A stretch of DNA of 64,000 nt. Source: Cellulomonas flavigena DSM 20109. Its GTDB lineage: Bacteria; Actinomycetota; Actinomycetes; Actinomycetales; Cellulomonadaceae. Where the stretch lies: contig NC_014151.1 in NCBI RefSeq assembly GCF_000092865.1, positions 992,001 to 1,056,000 of the forward strand, written 5' to 3'. Every line of letters begins with the position of its first letter. Within the stretch, counting starts at the first letter, position 1. The translations under genes were made by a program, and so were the position numbers. This document shows positions 1 to 9,461 of the stretch, one piece after another. Below the pieces are notes generated by a model. The model worked only from the letters and a program-made list of their open reading frames with translations, did no database searches and was not told the DNA's origin.

Positions 1-1278
1 CGGGTCTACGGCCACACGCTGCTGTGGCACCAGCAGACACCGGCCTGGTTCTTCCAGCGCGACGGGTCGTCGCTCACGACGTCCGCCGCGGACCAGGAGC
101 TGCTGCGCGAGCGCCTGCGTACGCACATCGAGGCGATCGCCGACCACTACCGCACGACGTACGGCGAGTACGGCACGCCCGGCAACCCGATCTTCGCGTT
201 CGACGTCGTCAACGAGGTCATCGACGAGAACCAGCCCGACGGTCTGCGTCGCAGCGAGTGGTACCGGATCCTCGGCAAGTCCTACATCGCCGACGCCTTC
301 CGCTACGCGCGCGACGCGTTCGGCCCCGAGGTCCTGCTGTTCATCAACGACTACAACTCCGAGTACCCCAACAAGCGCGCGCCGTACCTCGCGCTCGTGA
401 AGGAGCTGCTCGCGGACGGTGTGCCGGTCGACGGCGTCGGCCACCAGCTGCACGTCGAGGTCGGCCGCTCGATCAGCATGGCCGAGGACACCATCACGGC
501 GTTCGAGGCGCTGCCCGTGCGCCAGGCCGTGACGGAGTTCGACGCCTCGACCTACCGTCACGAGGGCGAGTCCTGGACCACGCCGCCGGCCGACCGCCTG
601 CTCGAGCAGGGGTACTACTACCGCGACATGTTCGACATGTTCGAGAAGCACGCGGCGTCGTTCGAGTCGATCACCGTGTGGGGTCTCGAGGACTCGCGCA
701 CCTGGCTGCGCGCGGGTGCCGCGCCGCTGCTGTTCGACGGTCAGCTGCAGGTCAAGCCGGCCTACTGGGGTGTCGTGGACCCGACGCAGATCGGGTCGAC
801 GCCGAGGCCCACGCCGACCGTGACCCCGACGCCGACGGTCACCCCGACGCCGACGGTCACGCCGACGCCGACCCCGACGCCGACGGTCACCCCGACCCCG
901 ACGCCGACCCCGACGGTCAGCCCGACGCCGTCGCCCACCCCGTCGCCGACCCAGAACCCGGGTGGCGCCTGCACGGTGAGCTACACGGCCAACGCGTGGA
1001 ACACCGGCTTCACGGCCTCGGTCCGCGTGACGAACAAGGGCGCGGCGCTGTCCGGCTGGACCCTGGAGTTCGACCTGCCGGCCGGCCAGTCCGTCCAGCA
1101 GGGCTGGAGCGCCAAGTGGGCCCAGTCGGGCCAGACCGTGACGGTGAGCAACGAGGCGTGGAACGGCAACCTGGGTGCCGACGCCACGGTGGACATCGGC
1201 TTCAACGGCAGCCACAACGGCAACGGCAACAGCGCCAAGCCGACGCAGTTCACGCTGAACGGCGCCGCCTGCTCCTGA
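1..1278 (+). CDS. Endo-1,4-beta-xylanase, GH10 catalytic domain + PT linker + CBM2 (5' end outside window)
   Basis: A secreted xylan-degrading enzyme whose N-terminus and part of the barrel lie before base 1. The first visible codons give the GH10 strand motif [14 protein letters not shown]. The acid/base Glu is in FDVVNEV (codon 214-216) and the nucleophile Glu in VTEFD (codon 535-537), so the active site is complete. Codons about 265-320 form a Pro-Thr-Val linker of repeated TPTPTVTP units. The last ~100 residues are a family 2 carbohydrate-binding module: flanking cysteines (ACTVSYT and AACS), the WNTGF, SGWTLEF and WNG motifs and three aromatic residues. The order GH10-linker-CBM2 is that of Cellulomonas Cex. 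It ends at a double hairpin shared with the convergent gene. GH10 assignment is very secure; substrate range is inferred. Confidence 0.96.
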   Translation, partial: RVYGHTLLWHQQTPAWFFQRDGSSLTTSAADQELLRERLRTHIEAIADHYRTTYGEYGTPGNPIFAFDVVNEVIDENQPDGLRRSEWYRILGKSYIADAFRYARDAFGPEVLLFINDYNSEYPNKRAPYLALVKELLADGVPVDGVGHQLHVEVGRSISMAEDTITAFEALPVRQAVTEFDASTYRHEGESWTTPPADRLLEQGYYYRDMFDMFEKHAASFESITVWGLEDSRTWLRAGAAPLLFDGQLQVKPAYWGVVDPTQIGSTPRPTPTVTPTPTVTPTPTVTPTPTPTPTVTPTPTPTPTVSPTPSPTPSPTQNPGGACTVSYTANAWNTGFTASVRVTNKGAALSGWTLEFDLPAGQSVQQGWSAKWAQSGQTVTVSNEAWNGNLGADATVDIGFNGSHNGNGNSAKPTQFTLNGAACS

Positions 1279-1290
1279 CGGCTGACGCGA

Positions 1291-1319
1291 CCCGGCGTCC
1301 CGCCTGACGGGACGCCGGG
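1291..1319 (+). terminator. Intrinsic-type hairpin after xylanase
   Basis: A perfect 11-bp stem (CCCGGCGTCCC with GGGACGCCGGG) and a 7-nt loop start 13 bases after the xylanase stop. There is no clear U-tract, as is common in actinobacteria. Confidence 0.75.
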
Positions 1320-1322
1320 CGC

Positions 1323-1380
1323 ACGAGACCGGGCCCTGGTCGCTCATCCACCGTGGTGAGCGGTCCGGGCCCGGTCTCGT
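1323..1380. terminator. Long two-stage hairpin between convergent genes
   Basis: A 14-bp perfect outer stem (ACGAGACCGGGCCC at 1323-1336 with its complement at 1367-1380) encloses a second 6-bp stem (1341-1346/1357-1362). It lies between the plus-strand xylanase and the minus-strand methyltransferase, so it can serve both strands. Confidence 0.7.
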
Positions 1381-1476
1381 CCATGCATCCGTCCGGATGC
1401 CGGACGGGTCGCGTGAAGCGGCCCGCGGGCGGCGCGGGGCACCGACCGGACCGGGCCCCGCGGGCAGCGGCTGCGG

Positions 1477-2313
1477 TCAGGCGGGACGGCGGGCGACGAC
1501 GACCGTGCCGTCGATGTCGTCGTCGTGCCGCACCTCGACGGCCCACCCGGCGGGGCACGCGGCACGCGTCGCCGGAGCCTGCCGGGTGCTCGTCTCGACG
1601 AGCACGTACCCGCCCGGGCGCACCCAGGCCGGCGCGAGGGTGAGGAGCCGGCGCTGCACGTCGACGCCGTCGCGGCCGCCGTCGAGCGCGAGTCGGGGCT
1701 CGTGGTCACGGGCCTCGGGCGGCATGGTGGCGATGGCGTCGTGCGGCACGTACGGGGCGTTCGCGACGAGCACGTCGACGTGGCCGCGCAGGCGCACCGG
1801 GAGCGGCGTGAGCAGGTCGCCCTCCCGCACGGCGCCGCGCCCGGCGAGGTTGCGCCGCGCCCACGCGACCGCGGCGGGGTCGAGGTCGGTCGCGTGCACC
1901 CGCGCCCCGGGCACGTCGTGCACCACGAGCGCCGCAACGGGAGCGACGCCGCAGCAGGCCTCGACGACGACGGGCGCGGGCCCGGCGTCCCGGGCCAGGT
2001 CCACCGCCGTGCGTGCGAGCAGCTCGGTCCGCCGGCGGGGCACGAACACGCCGGGCCCGACCTGCAGCCGCAGCCCGGCGAACGCCACCCAACCCAGCGC
2101 GGTCTCGAGGGGCTCCCCCGCGACCCTGCGTGCGACCAGCACCTCGAGCGCGTGGGCGAGACCGTCGGACGTGGGGCCGGCGGGGTGCCCGTCGGCTGCG
2201 GCCGCGACGAGCAGCGCGGCCTCGTCCTCGGCGAACACGCACCCGGCGGCGCGCAGCCGTGCCACGAGCGCCGGCGGCGGCGCATCCTCGGACGTCACGC
2301 CGCATGCTCCCAC
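1477..2313 (-). CDS. Putative protein N5-glutamine methyltransferase, PrmC/HemK-related
   Basis: 278 residues. The N-terminal ~90 residues are a helical HemK-type substrate domain and the rest a Rossmann SAM-binding domain. The VFVPRRRTE segment (residues 89-97) matches the PrmC 'F.PRPETE' region. The SAM loop reads EACCGVAP (118-125) and the catalytic loop reads NAPY (185-188), where true PrmC has NPPY. This variant is typical of a PrmC-related actinobacterial paralogue family whose substrate is not established. It stands alone, divergent from eno and convergent with the xylanase. The class is clear; release-factor methylation is not assured because of the altered loop. Confidence 0.85.
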   Translation of the reverse strand: MGACGVTSEDAPPPALVARLRAAGCVFAEDEAALLVAAAADGHPAGPTSDGLAHALEVLVARRVAGEPLETALGWVAFAGLRLQVGPGVFVPRRRTELLARTAVDLARDAGPAPVVVEACCGVAPVAALVVHDVPGARVHATDLDPAAVAWARRNLAGRGAVREGDLLTPLPVRLRGHVDVLVANAPYVPHDAIATMPPEARDHEPRLALDGGRDGVDVQRRLLTLAPAWVRPGGYVLVETSTRQAPATRAACPAGWAVEVRHDDDIDGTVVVARRPA

Positions 2314-2408
2314 GACCTGCTCGCCGACGACCCCGGGGCGCGCCCGGTGCGTCGCCGCTGGTCACGGGCGTGTCGTCCACCTGCCGAAGGTCCCGGCGTC
2401 CCGGCTGA

Positions 2409-3740
<1,332 letters not shown>

Positions 3741-3752
3741 TCCTCGGCTGAC

Positions 3753-3795
3753 ACGACGACGCCCGGCCACCTTCGCGGTGGCCGGGCATCGTCGT
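3753..3795. terminator. Terminator between eno and the HAAS-domain gene
   Basis: GCCCGGCCACC pairs perfectly with GGTGGCCGGGC around a 5-nt TTCGC loop (3761-3787). The stem continues outward through ACGACGAC/ATCGTCGT with one mismatch. It serves two convergent genes. Confidence 0.85.
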
Positions 3796-3807
3796 ACCCC
3801 GAGGGCG

Positions 3808-4401
3808 TCACTCCTCGACGACCACCACCGGGCCGCTCTCGGCGGAGCCGTCCTCCACGACGAGGAAGAACGCCGACCCCAGCAGGACCGTGCCGGCGAC
3901 GAGGGTCGCCGGCAGGGCGACCGCGAAGGCCATCTGCCATCCCCGGCGCGCGTGGCGCCCGCGGGGCCCGAACGCCCGGACGCCTACCCACGTCGTGACG
4001 GCGACGACGGTGACGAGCGCGGTCACCAGCGCGGCGACGTGCACGATCCCGAGCGCGACGACGAGCGGTGCGACGAGCAGACCCGCGACGAGGCCGGCGA
4101 GCACGAGCAGCACCCACACGCCGACGGACGTCCGCGGCGGGGCGGGTGCGACCGGCGTCGCGGCGGCCGGCGGTGCGGCGAGCGCGAGCGCCCCGGCGAC
4201 GTCGTCGGGGCTGCCGAGGTCGGCGAGCACGCGGCGCACGTCGTCGTCGGACGGCGCCGGGCCGGCCTCGGCGAACGCGGCGTCGAGGTGCTCGCGGACC
4301 GCGTCGAGCACGTCGAGCCGGTCGGCGGCGGGGGCGTCGGCGAGACGACGCTCGAGGTCGGCGAGGTACGCGGCGACGAGCGGGGACGTGACGGCGGTCA
4401 T
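3808..4401 (-). CDS. HAAS-domain membrane protein (PadR partner 1)
   Basis: 197 residues. The N-terminal ~80 residues form the helical HAAS (DUF1700-like) domain with the pattern YLADLERRL...REHLDAA...LGSPDDVAGAL. Two hydrophobic hairpin segments (about residues 93-140) and a last membrane helix (about 160-182) follow, then an acidic tail. The ATG overlaps the stop of the upstream PadR gene (ATGA at 4398-4401), so the two are translationally coupled. HAAS proteins are commonly encoded next to PadR regulators; the signal sensed is unknown. A second such pair lies at 7.8-9.3 kb. Confidence 0.85.
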   Translation of the reverse strand: MTAVTSPLVAAYLADLERRLADAPAADRLDVLDAVREHLDAAFAEAGPAPSDDDVRRVLADLGSPDDVAGALALAAPPAAATPVAPAPPRTSVGVWVLLVLAGLVAGLLVAPLVVALGIVHVAALVTALVTVVAVTTWVGVRAFGPRGRHARRGWQMAFAVALPATLVAGTVLLGSAFFLVVEDGSAESGPVVVVEE

Positions 4402-4742
4402 GCGGGCAGTCCTTCCAGGAGGTGGTCGACGGCGCTGCGGTAGGGGCGCCACACCTCGACGAAGGCGTCGAGGGCCGCGCGGCCGGAGTCGGTGAGGCGG
4501 TGGTAGCGGCGGGGCGGTCCGGTGGGGGACTCCTGCCAGCTGGTGTCGACCCAGCCACGGCTGCGCAGGCGCGTGAGCAGGGGGTAGAGCGTGCCCTCGG
4601 ACGCGAACAGCACGTGGTCCGCGCCGAGCGCGCGGGCGATGTCCTGCCCGTAGGCGGGGGACGCCGCCAGGTGGGCGAGCACGCAGAACTCGAGGGTGCC
4701 CCGGCGCAGCTGGGTCCGGACGTCGTTCGGCGTCGGTTCCAT
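4398..4742 (-). CDS. PadR-family transcriptional regulator 1
   Basis: 114 residues forming one PadR winged helix: LRRGTLEFCVLAHLAASPAYGQDIARAL, then the ASEGTLYPLLTRLRSRGWVDT recognition/wing region and the PRRYHRLTDSGR wing. It is a small one-domain PadR with a short C-terminal helix for dimerisation. The start at MEPT is preferred because a TANNNT -10 box ends exactly 7 nt upstream (leaderless). A palindrome over that box suggests autoregulation. It is coupled to the HAAS gene downstream. Confidence 0.9.
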   Translation of the reverse strand: MEPTPNDVRTQLRRGTLEFCVLAHLAASPAYGQDIARALGADHVLFASEGTLYPLLTRLRSRGWVDTSWQESPTGPPRRYHRLTDSGRAALDAFVEVWRPYRSAVDHLLEGLPA

Positions 4743-4746
4743 GTGG

Positions 4747-4762
4747 CGCACGCTACCGTGCG
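4747..4762 (-). promoter_or_regulatory. Leaderless promoter and palindrome of padR1
   Basis: On the minus strand TAGCGT (4755-4750) is followed by a 7-nt spacer and the ATG at 4742. The inverted repeat CGCACG-4 nt-CGTGCG covers the same bases, a plausible PadR operator. Confidence 0.5.
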
Positions 4763-4843
4763 TGACAAGGAACCGTCAGGAGGTGACGCGACGCACGGCG
4801 CCACGTCCAGCCATTCGGGGGAGGGGCGGGCAGAATCGTCGCC

Positions 4844-5614
4844 ATGTCCGCTCCGCGTCGTCCGCCCGCCCCCGGCTCCGGCCGCCGGTCGGGCCGTGAC
4901 GACACGGCCTCCGGCGCCGTGCCGCGCGCCGGACGGGCGTCCACGGGCCGGGCGGGCGGGCCCACCACGGCGCCGCGCGGCGTGCGGGGAGCCACGCCCC
5001 GCTCCGGTGCGGTGCCCCGGGTGGCGACGTCCCGGCCCGCGTCGGCACGTGCGGGCCGCCGCCCCGGAGGTTCGACGCGCGGCGGCTCGACGCCCCCGCG
5101 CGGGACCCCCCGGGCGAGTGGCGCGCGACTGCCCGTGCCCCGCATGTTCACCGTCCGCGCGATGGTGTTCTCGCTGGTCGTCCTCGTCGCGTTCGTGCTC
5201 GTCTACCCGACGCTCGGCTCGTACCTCGAGACGCGTCAGGAGGTCGAGCAGCTGCGCGCCCAGCGTGACGCCGCACGCGCGGAGAACGCCGAGCTCGAGG
5301 CCGACCTCCTGCGGTGGGACGACGACGCCTACGTCATCGCGCAGGCGCGTGAGCGGCTGTCGTTCGTGATGCCGGGGGAGACCGCCTACCGCGTCGTCGA
5401 CCCGGAAGTCGTCCCGGACACGCCCGCGAACCCGAGCGGCCCCGTGAGCACACCCTCCGACGGTGCGACACGCCCGTGGTACACCACCGTGTGGGAGTCC
5501 GTGCGGGTCGCCGGCGAGCTCGACGTCGACGGCACGGCGCCGGGCGCGGAGCAGACCCCGGTCACCCCCGAGGGCGCGCCGGGAGCCGGGTCCGGCACCG
5601 ATCCAGCCGGCTGA
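4844..5614 (+). CDS. FtsB/DivIC-type septum formation initiator
   Basis: 256 residues. A long basic, Arg/Pro/Gly-rich cytoplasmic tail (1-100) leads into one membrane helix (about 107-126) and a coiled coil (about 127-158; ETRQEVEQLRAQRDAA). The conserved DDAYVIAQARERLSFVMPGE segment follows, then a Pro/Gly-rich extracytoplasmic end. This is the FtsB/DivIC plan, in which the coil pairs with FtsL and FtsQ in the divisome. Position between eno and DUF501 matches Rv1024 in mycobacteria. The basic tail is much longer than in E. coli FtsB, as usual in actinobacteria. Confidence 0.9.
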   Translation: MSAPRRPPAPGSGRRSGRDDTASGAVPRAGRASTGRAGGPTTAPRGVRGATPRSGAVPRVATSRPASARAGRRPGGSTRGGSTPPRGTPRASGARLPVPRMFTVRAMVFSLVVLVAFVLVYPTLGSYLETRQEVEQLRAQRDAARAENAELEADLLRWDDDAYVIAQARERLSFVMPGETAYRVVDPEVVPDTPANPSGPVSTPSDGATRPWYTTVWESVRVAGELDVDGTAPGAEQTPVTPEGAPGAGSGTDPAG

Positions 5615-5695
5615 GGCGCCCGGGCCGGCCGGCGCGGTGCCGCCCTGGGGGACAATGGGCGTCGCCCCCTGACGCCACCCGACGAACGGACCGAC

Positions 5696-6259
5696 GTGCC
5701 CGCACCCGACCCCACCACGCACCGCGACGTGCCCGGGCCCTCGGCCCTTCCCGCGCCGCCGGTGCCCGTCGCGAGCGATGTCAGCGCGCAGGACGTCGCC
5801 GTGCTCACCGAGCAGCTCGGGCGTCCCCCGCGCGGTGTCGTGGGTGTCGCCGCGCGGTGCGTCTGCGGTCGGCCCCTCGTGGTGCGCACGGCGCCGCGGC
5901 TGGAGGACGGCACGCCGTTCCCGACGACGTACTACCTGACGTCACCGCAGGCGGTCGCGGCCGTGAGCGAGGTCGAGGCGACGGGTGTGATGAAGGAGCT
6001 CACGGCGCAGCTCGCGCAGGACGAGGAGCTCGCCGCGGGGCACCGGCGGGCGCACGAGGCCTACCTCGCCGACCGGGAGGCGATCGCGCACGTGCCGGAG
6101 ATCGCCGGCATCTCGGCCGGCGGCATGCCGCAGCGGGTCAAGTGCCTGCACGTGCTCGTCGCGCACGCCCTGGCGGCCGGCCCCGGGGTCAACCCCGTGG
6201 GGGACCTCACGCTCGGCATGGTCGCCGAGCGGTGGCGCCCCGACCGCTGCACCTGCTGA
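5696..6259 (+). CDS. DUF501 domain protein
   Basis: 187 residues, GTG start. The N-terminal ~30 residues are Pro-rich and probably disordered. The DUF501 core runs from about residue 30 to the end, with the CVCGRP motif (55-60), the FPTTYYLTSP segment, KCLHVLVAHAL and a C-terminal PDRCTC. The clustered cysteines suggest metal binding, but function is unknown. Its place between the FtsB-like gene and ppx is the same as Rv1025, so it belongs to the conserved block. Confidence 0.9.
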   Translation: MPAPDPTTHRDVPGPSALPAPPVPVASDVSAQDVAVLTEQLGRPPRGVVGVAARCVCGRPLVVRTAPRLEDGTPFPTTYYLTSPQAVAAVSEVEATGVMKELTAQLAQDEELAAGHRRAHEAYLADREAIAHVPEIAGISAGGMPQRVKCLHVLVAHALAAGPGVNPVGDLTLGMVAERWRPDRCTC

Positions 6260-6325
6260 CGCCCAGGTGCCGCGCAGGCTCTGCCCGTGTCCGGTGACGT
6301 CGGTGCGCGGTGGCACGATGTGCCG

Positions 6326-7279
6326 GTGACACGCGTGGCAGCCATCGACTGCGGGACCAACTCCATCCGTCTGCTCGTCGCCGACGTCGACCCGGCGGCG
6401 GGCACGCTCGTCGACATCGAGCGCAGCAACGAGGTGGTGCGGCTCGGCCAGGGCGTCGACCGCACGGGGCTGCTGGCGCCCGACGCGCTCGCGCGGACGC
6501 TCGACGCCGCCCGGCGGTACCACCAGGTCTGCCGGCGGCTCGGGGTCGAGGCCGTGCGGTTCGTCGCGACGTCCGCGACGCGTGACGCGCGGAACCGGGA
6601 CGAGTTCGTCTCCGGCGTGCGCGAGGCGCTGGGCGTCGACCCCGAGGTCGTCGCCGGTGACGAGGAGGCGCGGCTGTCGTTCCGCGGTGCGACGGGCGTG
6701 CTCGCTGGCCGGTTCGACGCGCCGTTCCTCGTCGTCGACCTCGGCGGTGGCTCGACCGAGCTGGTGCTCGGGACGGGCGCGCCCGAGGCGGCCGTGTCGA
6801 TGGACGTCGGCTCGGTGCGGCTCACCGAGCGCCACCTGCACGACGACCCGCCGTCGGCCGGGCAGCTCGCGGCCGCGTCGCACGACGTCCGGCAGGCCCT
6901 CGACGCCGCGGCCCAGGTGGTCCCGCTCGGACGCGCCGTGACGCTCGTGGGGCTCGCGGGGTCGGTGACCACGCTCACCGCGCACGCCCTCGGACTGGAC
7001 CGCTATGACCGCACGCGCATCGACGGCGCCGTGCTGGGCGTCGACGACGTGCTGGGGAGCTGTGAGGACATGCTCGCCCGCACGCGCGAGCAGCGGGCGG
7101 CGCTGCCGTACCTGCACCCGGGCCGCGTCGACGTCATCGGCGCCGGCGCGCTCGTCTGGCGTGACGTCGTGCGCCGCGTGCGGGACGAGGTCGACGCCGC
7201 GGGCGGAGCACTCACCCACGTGGTGACGTCGGAGCACGACATCCTCGACGGCATCGCCTGGAGCATCGCCGAGCGCTGA
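6326..7279 (+). CDS. Exopolyphosphatase / GppA family phosphatase
   Basis: 317 residues from the GTG at VTRVAAIDCGTNS; an in-frame start 39 nt upstream is possible but adds nothing conserved. The actin-like fold is complete: phosphate-1 loop DCGTNSIRLLV, the ATSATRDA and GDEEARLSF motifs and phosphate-2 loop VVDLGGGSTELV, then AGSVTTLTAHAL and the C-terminal VIGAGALVW. It lacks the HD domain of long Ppx enzymes, like the actinobacterial Ppx1 (Rv1026). Expected role is hydrolysis of polyphosphate or pppGpp; which one cannot be told from the bases. It is last in the eno block. Confidence 0.93.
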   Translation: MTRVAAIDCGTNSIRLLVADVDPAAGTLVDIERSNEVVRLGQGVDRTGLLAPDALARTLDAARRYHQVCRRLGVEAVRFVATSATRDARNRDEFVSGVREALGVDPEVVAGDEEARLSFRGATGVLAGRFDAPFLVVDLGGGSTELVLGTGAPEAAVSMDVGSVRLTERHLHDDPPSAGQLAAASHDVRQALDAAAQVVPLGRAVTLVGLAGSVTTLTAHALGLDRYDRTRIDGAVLGVDDVLGSCEDMLARTREQRAALPYLHPGRVDVIGAGALVWRDVVRRVRDEVDAAGGALTHVVTSEHDILDGIAWSIAER

Positions 7280-7300
7280 CCCCACCCCACCGCACCCCGC

Positions 7301-7600
7301 CGACCGGAACCTGGCTCACGTTCCGGGCCGTCGTTCGGTGAGTGGTGTTCCGGTGGTGCTGCCGCGCCCGCCCACCCCGCCGACCGGAACCTGGCTCACG
7401 TTCCGGGCCGTCGTTCGGTGAACCGTGTTCCGGTGGTGCTGCCGCGCCCGCCCACCCCGCCGACCGGAACCTGGCTCACGTTCCGGGCCGTCGTTCGGTG
7501 AGTGGTGTTCCGGTGGTGCTGCCGCGCCCGCCCACCCCGCCGACCGGAACCTGGCTCACGTTCCGGGCCGTCGTTCGGTGAGTGGTGTTCCGGTCGGCGA
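7301..7600. repeat. 80-bp direct tandem array, 3.7 copies
   Basis: Units begin with CGACCGGAACCTGGCTCACG at 7301, 7381, 7461 and 7541, period exactly 80 bp. The fourth unit breaks off near 7596. Unit 2 differs only at 7421-7425 (AACCG for AGTGG). The array ends are inverted repeats of each other (CGCCGACCGGAAC / GTTCCGGTCGGCG). A single diverged copy lies at 17343-17416. No gene is supported in 7280-7784. Confidence 0.9.
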
Positions 7601-7661
7601 GGTGTGGGGTCGGCTGCGTGGCGTGGCGAGATGTGGCGTGGGGTGATGTGGCGTGGCGTGG

Positions 7662-7688
7662 ACAGTAGTGCGGATGCCGCAGTACTGT
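7662..7688. promoter_or_regulatory. Imperfect 27-bp palindrome, likely PadR operator 2
   Basis: ACAGTAGTGCGG is mirrored by CCGCAGTACTGT around a 3-nt centre with one mismatched pair. Its right half contains TACTGT, a TANNNT -10 box. It lies ~100 bp upstream of the second padR gene and probably autoregulates it. Confidence 0.55.
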
Positions 7689-7784
7689 GCGACGTGCGGG
7701 CCCGAGTGCGGGCTCGCGCCACGTCCCGTCGCCCCGGCCACCACCCGGGGGCGACGGGAGGGGTCGCTACGAGCGGGAGGCCGC

Positions 7785-8114
7785 ATGGACACCACGCAGC
7801 TGCTCAAGGGGGTGCTGGACCTCGCCGTGCTCGCCGTCGTGGCGGACGAGGACGGCTACGGGTACGACGTCGTGCGTCGCCTGCGTGCCGCCGGCATCGA
7901 GGAGGTGGGCGACGCCTCGGTGTACGGCACGCTGCGGCGCCTGTACTCCTCCGGTGCATTGACGTCGTACGTCGTGCCCAGCGACGAGGGCCCGCACCGC
8001 AAGTACTACGGCATCAACGCGCAGGGGCGGGCGACGCTCGCGGCGCAGCGCAAGGACTGGAACGAGTTCGCAGGCACCATGCAGCGCCTGCTCGGGACGG
8101 AGGGTGGGGCATGA
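7785..8114 (+). CDS. PadR-family transcriptional regulator 2
   Basis: 109 residues from the ATG at MDTTQLLKG, which has GGGAGG 4-5 nt upstream. An earlier in-frame ATG would add a non-conserved, Cys-rich stretch. PadR winged helix: LLKGVLDLAVLAVVADEDGYGYDVVRRL, GDASVYGTLRRLYSSGALT, then the HRKYYGINAQGR wing and a short C-terminal helix. It is coupled to the downstream HAAS gene by an ATGA overlap. This is the second PadR/HAAS pair within 4 kb but diverged in sequence. Confidence 0.92.
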   Translation: MDTTQLLKGVLDLAVLAVVADEDGYGYDVVRRLRAAGIEEVGDASVYGTLRRLYSSGALTSYVVPSDEGPHRKYYGINAQGRATLAAQRKDWNEFAGTMQRLLGTEGGA

Positions 8115-9313
8115 GCATCGTCGACGACGCGATCGCGCAGGACGTCCGGACGTACGCCGCGCAGGTGCGGGCCGCGCTCGCGGACCTGGGACCCGAGCAC
8201 GTCGACGACCTGACCGACGGTCTCGAGGCCAACCTGGCGGACGCCCTGGCCGACGACGGGCGGGCGCACCGCGGCTCGCTCGTCGACGAGTTCGGTGCGC
8301 CGGGGGCGTACGCCGCCGAGCTGCGGACCGCGGCAGGTCTGGCACCCGCGCTCGGTGGCGCGCGTCCGGAGAGCAGGTTCCGCGCAGCGCTCCTCGCGCC
8401 GTGGCGTGCGGCCCGCGACGCCGAGCGCACCACCCTGGCACGCCTGCGCGCCACCCGGTGGTTCCCGCACGTCGAGGAACTGCTCGTCGAGCTGCGGCCC
8501 GCGTGGTGGGTGCTGCGCGGCTGGACGCTCGCGCACCTGCTGCTGCAGGTCGTCGGCGGCGAGACGTACGCGTTCTGGCTGCCGTCGACGTCGGGCGGCT
8601 GGGTGCTGCTGCTGCTCGCGGTCGTCGCGAGCGCGCAGTGGGGACGCGGCCGGTGGCGCACCGGTCCGCGCTGGCACCGCGTGCTGCGGGTGGTGAACGG
8701 CGCGCTCGCGTTCGCGGCCGTGGTCCTGCTGCTGACGCTGCCGCAGGTCCACCGCAGCGACGCCGCGGCGGCGCAGACGTGGGTCGAGACGACCCCGCAG
8801 GACGGCGTGCTCGTCGCGGGGGAGTACGCGTCGAACCTCTTCGTCTACGACGCCGAGGGCAACCCGGTCGACGGAGCGCAGGTCTTCGACCAGGACGGGC
8901 GCCCTGTGACCACCGAGCCGTACGCGGGCGACATCTGGATGCAGCAGGAGTTCTGGCCGGACGGCGCTGACGCCCCGCTGATCCACGTCGGGGTCCCCGG
9001 CGTGAACGGGCAGTCGCGCTGGAACGTCTTCCCGCTCCACACCTTGCCGCGCGACCTGTGGGAGGACGCCGAGACCGCGCCGGACCCGGCTGAGCCCGAC
9101 GTGCGGCGGCAGCTCGTGACGGCCACCTGGCCGTTCGCCGCCGCGGCCCCCGTCACCCCGTGGACGACCGAGACCGTCGCCCCCACCCCGCGCCCGTCCC
9201 CCGGCACCCCCGAGGAGCCGGCCACCGAGGCACCGGCGGCGGGCGCCGCGGACTCGGGCCTCCCGGGCGCCTCCGACGCCCCCGCCACCGACGCGCCCGT
9301 CCCCGCCCCCTGA
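8111..9313 (+). CDS. HAAS-domain membrane protein (PadR partner 2)
   Basis: 400 residues. Residues 1-80 are the HAAS domain (AALADLGPEHVDDLTDGLEANLADAL, then LVDEFGAPGAYAAELR). A middle region holds three membrane helices (about 137-153, 160-180, 195-215). Then comes a ~150-residue extracytoplasmic part containing VYDAEGNPVDGAQVFDQDG, and a Pro/Ala/Glu-rich low-complexity tail. Start overlaps the padR stop (ATGA). It is twice as long as the first HAAS protein; the extra outer domain could be the sensor. Function beyond the PadR partnership is unknown. Confidence 0.85.
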   Translation: MSIVDDAIAQDVRTYAAQVRAALADLGPEHVDDLTDGLEANLADALADDGRAHRGSLVDEFGAPGAYAAELRTAAGLAPALGGARPESRFRAALLAPWRAARDAERTTLARLRATRWFPHVEELLVELRPAWWVLRGWTLAHLLLQVVGGETYAFWLPSTSGGWVLLLLAVVASAQWGRGRWRTGPRWHRVLRVVNGALAFAAVVLLLTLPQVHRSDAAAAQTWVETTPQDGVLVAGEYASNLFVYDAEGNPVDGAQVFDQDGRPVTTEPYAGDIWMQQEFWPDGADAPLIHVGVPGVNGQSRWNVFPLHTLPRDLWEDAETAPDPAEPDVRRQLVTATWPFAAAAPVTPWTTETVAPTPRPSPGTPEEPATEAPAAGAADSGLPGASDAPATDAPVPAP

Positions 9314-9422
9314 CGTCGAGGAGCGGGACGCGATCACCGCGTACGGGGAGGACACGTCCACCGCACGTGAGCATCGCCCCCACCCGGTGCGACGGGCGGG
9401 CGCGCGGGGAGGGCAGGCCCTC

Positions 9423-9428
9423 TAGGGT
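9423..9428 (+). promoter_or_regulatory. Candidate -10 box of the CorC-like gene
   Basis: TAGGGT matches TANNNT. The predicted start near 9435 leaves a ~27-nt leader with GGGAAGG before the GTG at 9462. Confidence 0.35.
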
Positions 9429-9461
9429 GGAGGCTCACCTGCGACCGACCGGGAAGGGCTC

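Noticed and set aside
796..960. Independent tandem repeat or microsatellite
   Set aside because: It encodes the Pro-Thr linker of the xylanase in frame, so it is part of the coding sequence.
7301..7600. CRISPR array
   Set aside because: The 80-bp units are contiguous direct repeats without unique spacers, and no cas genes are present.
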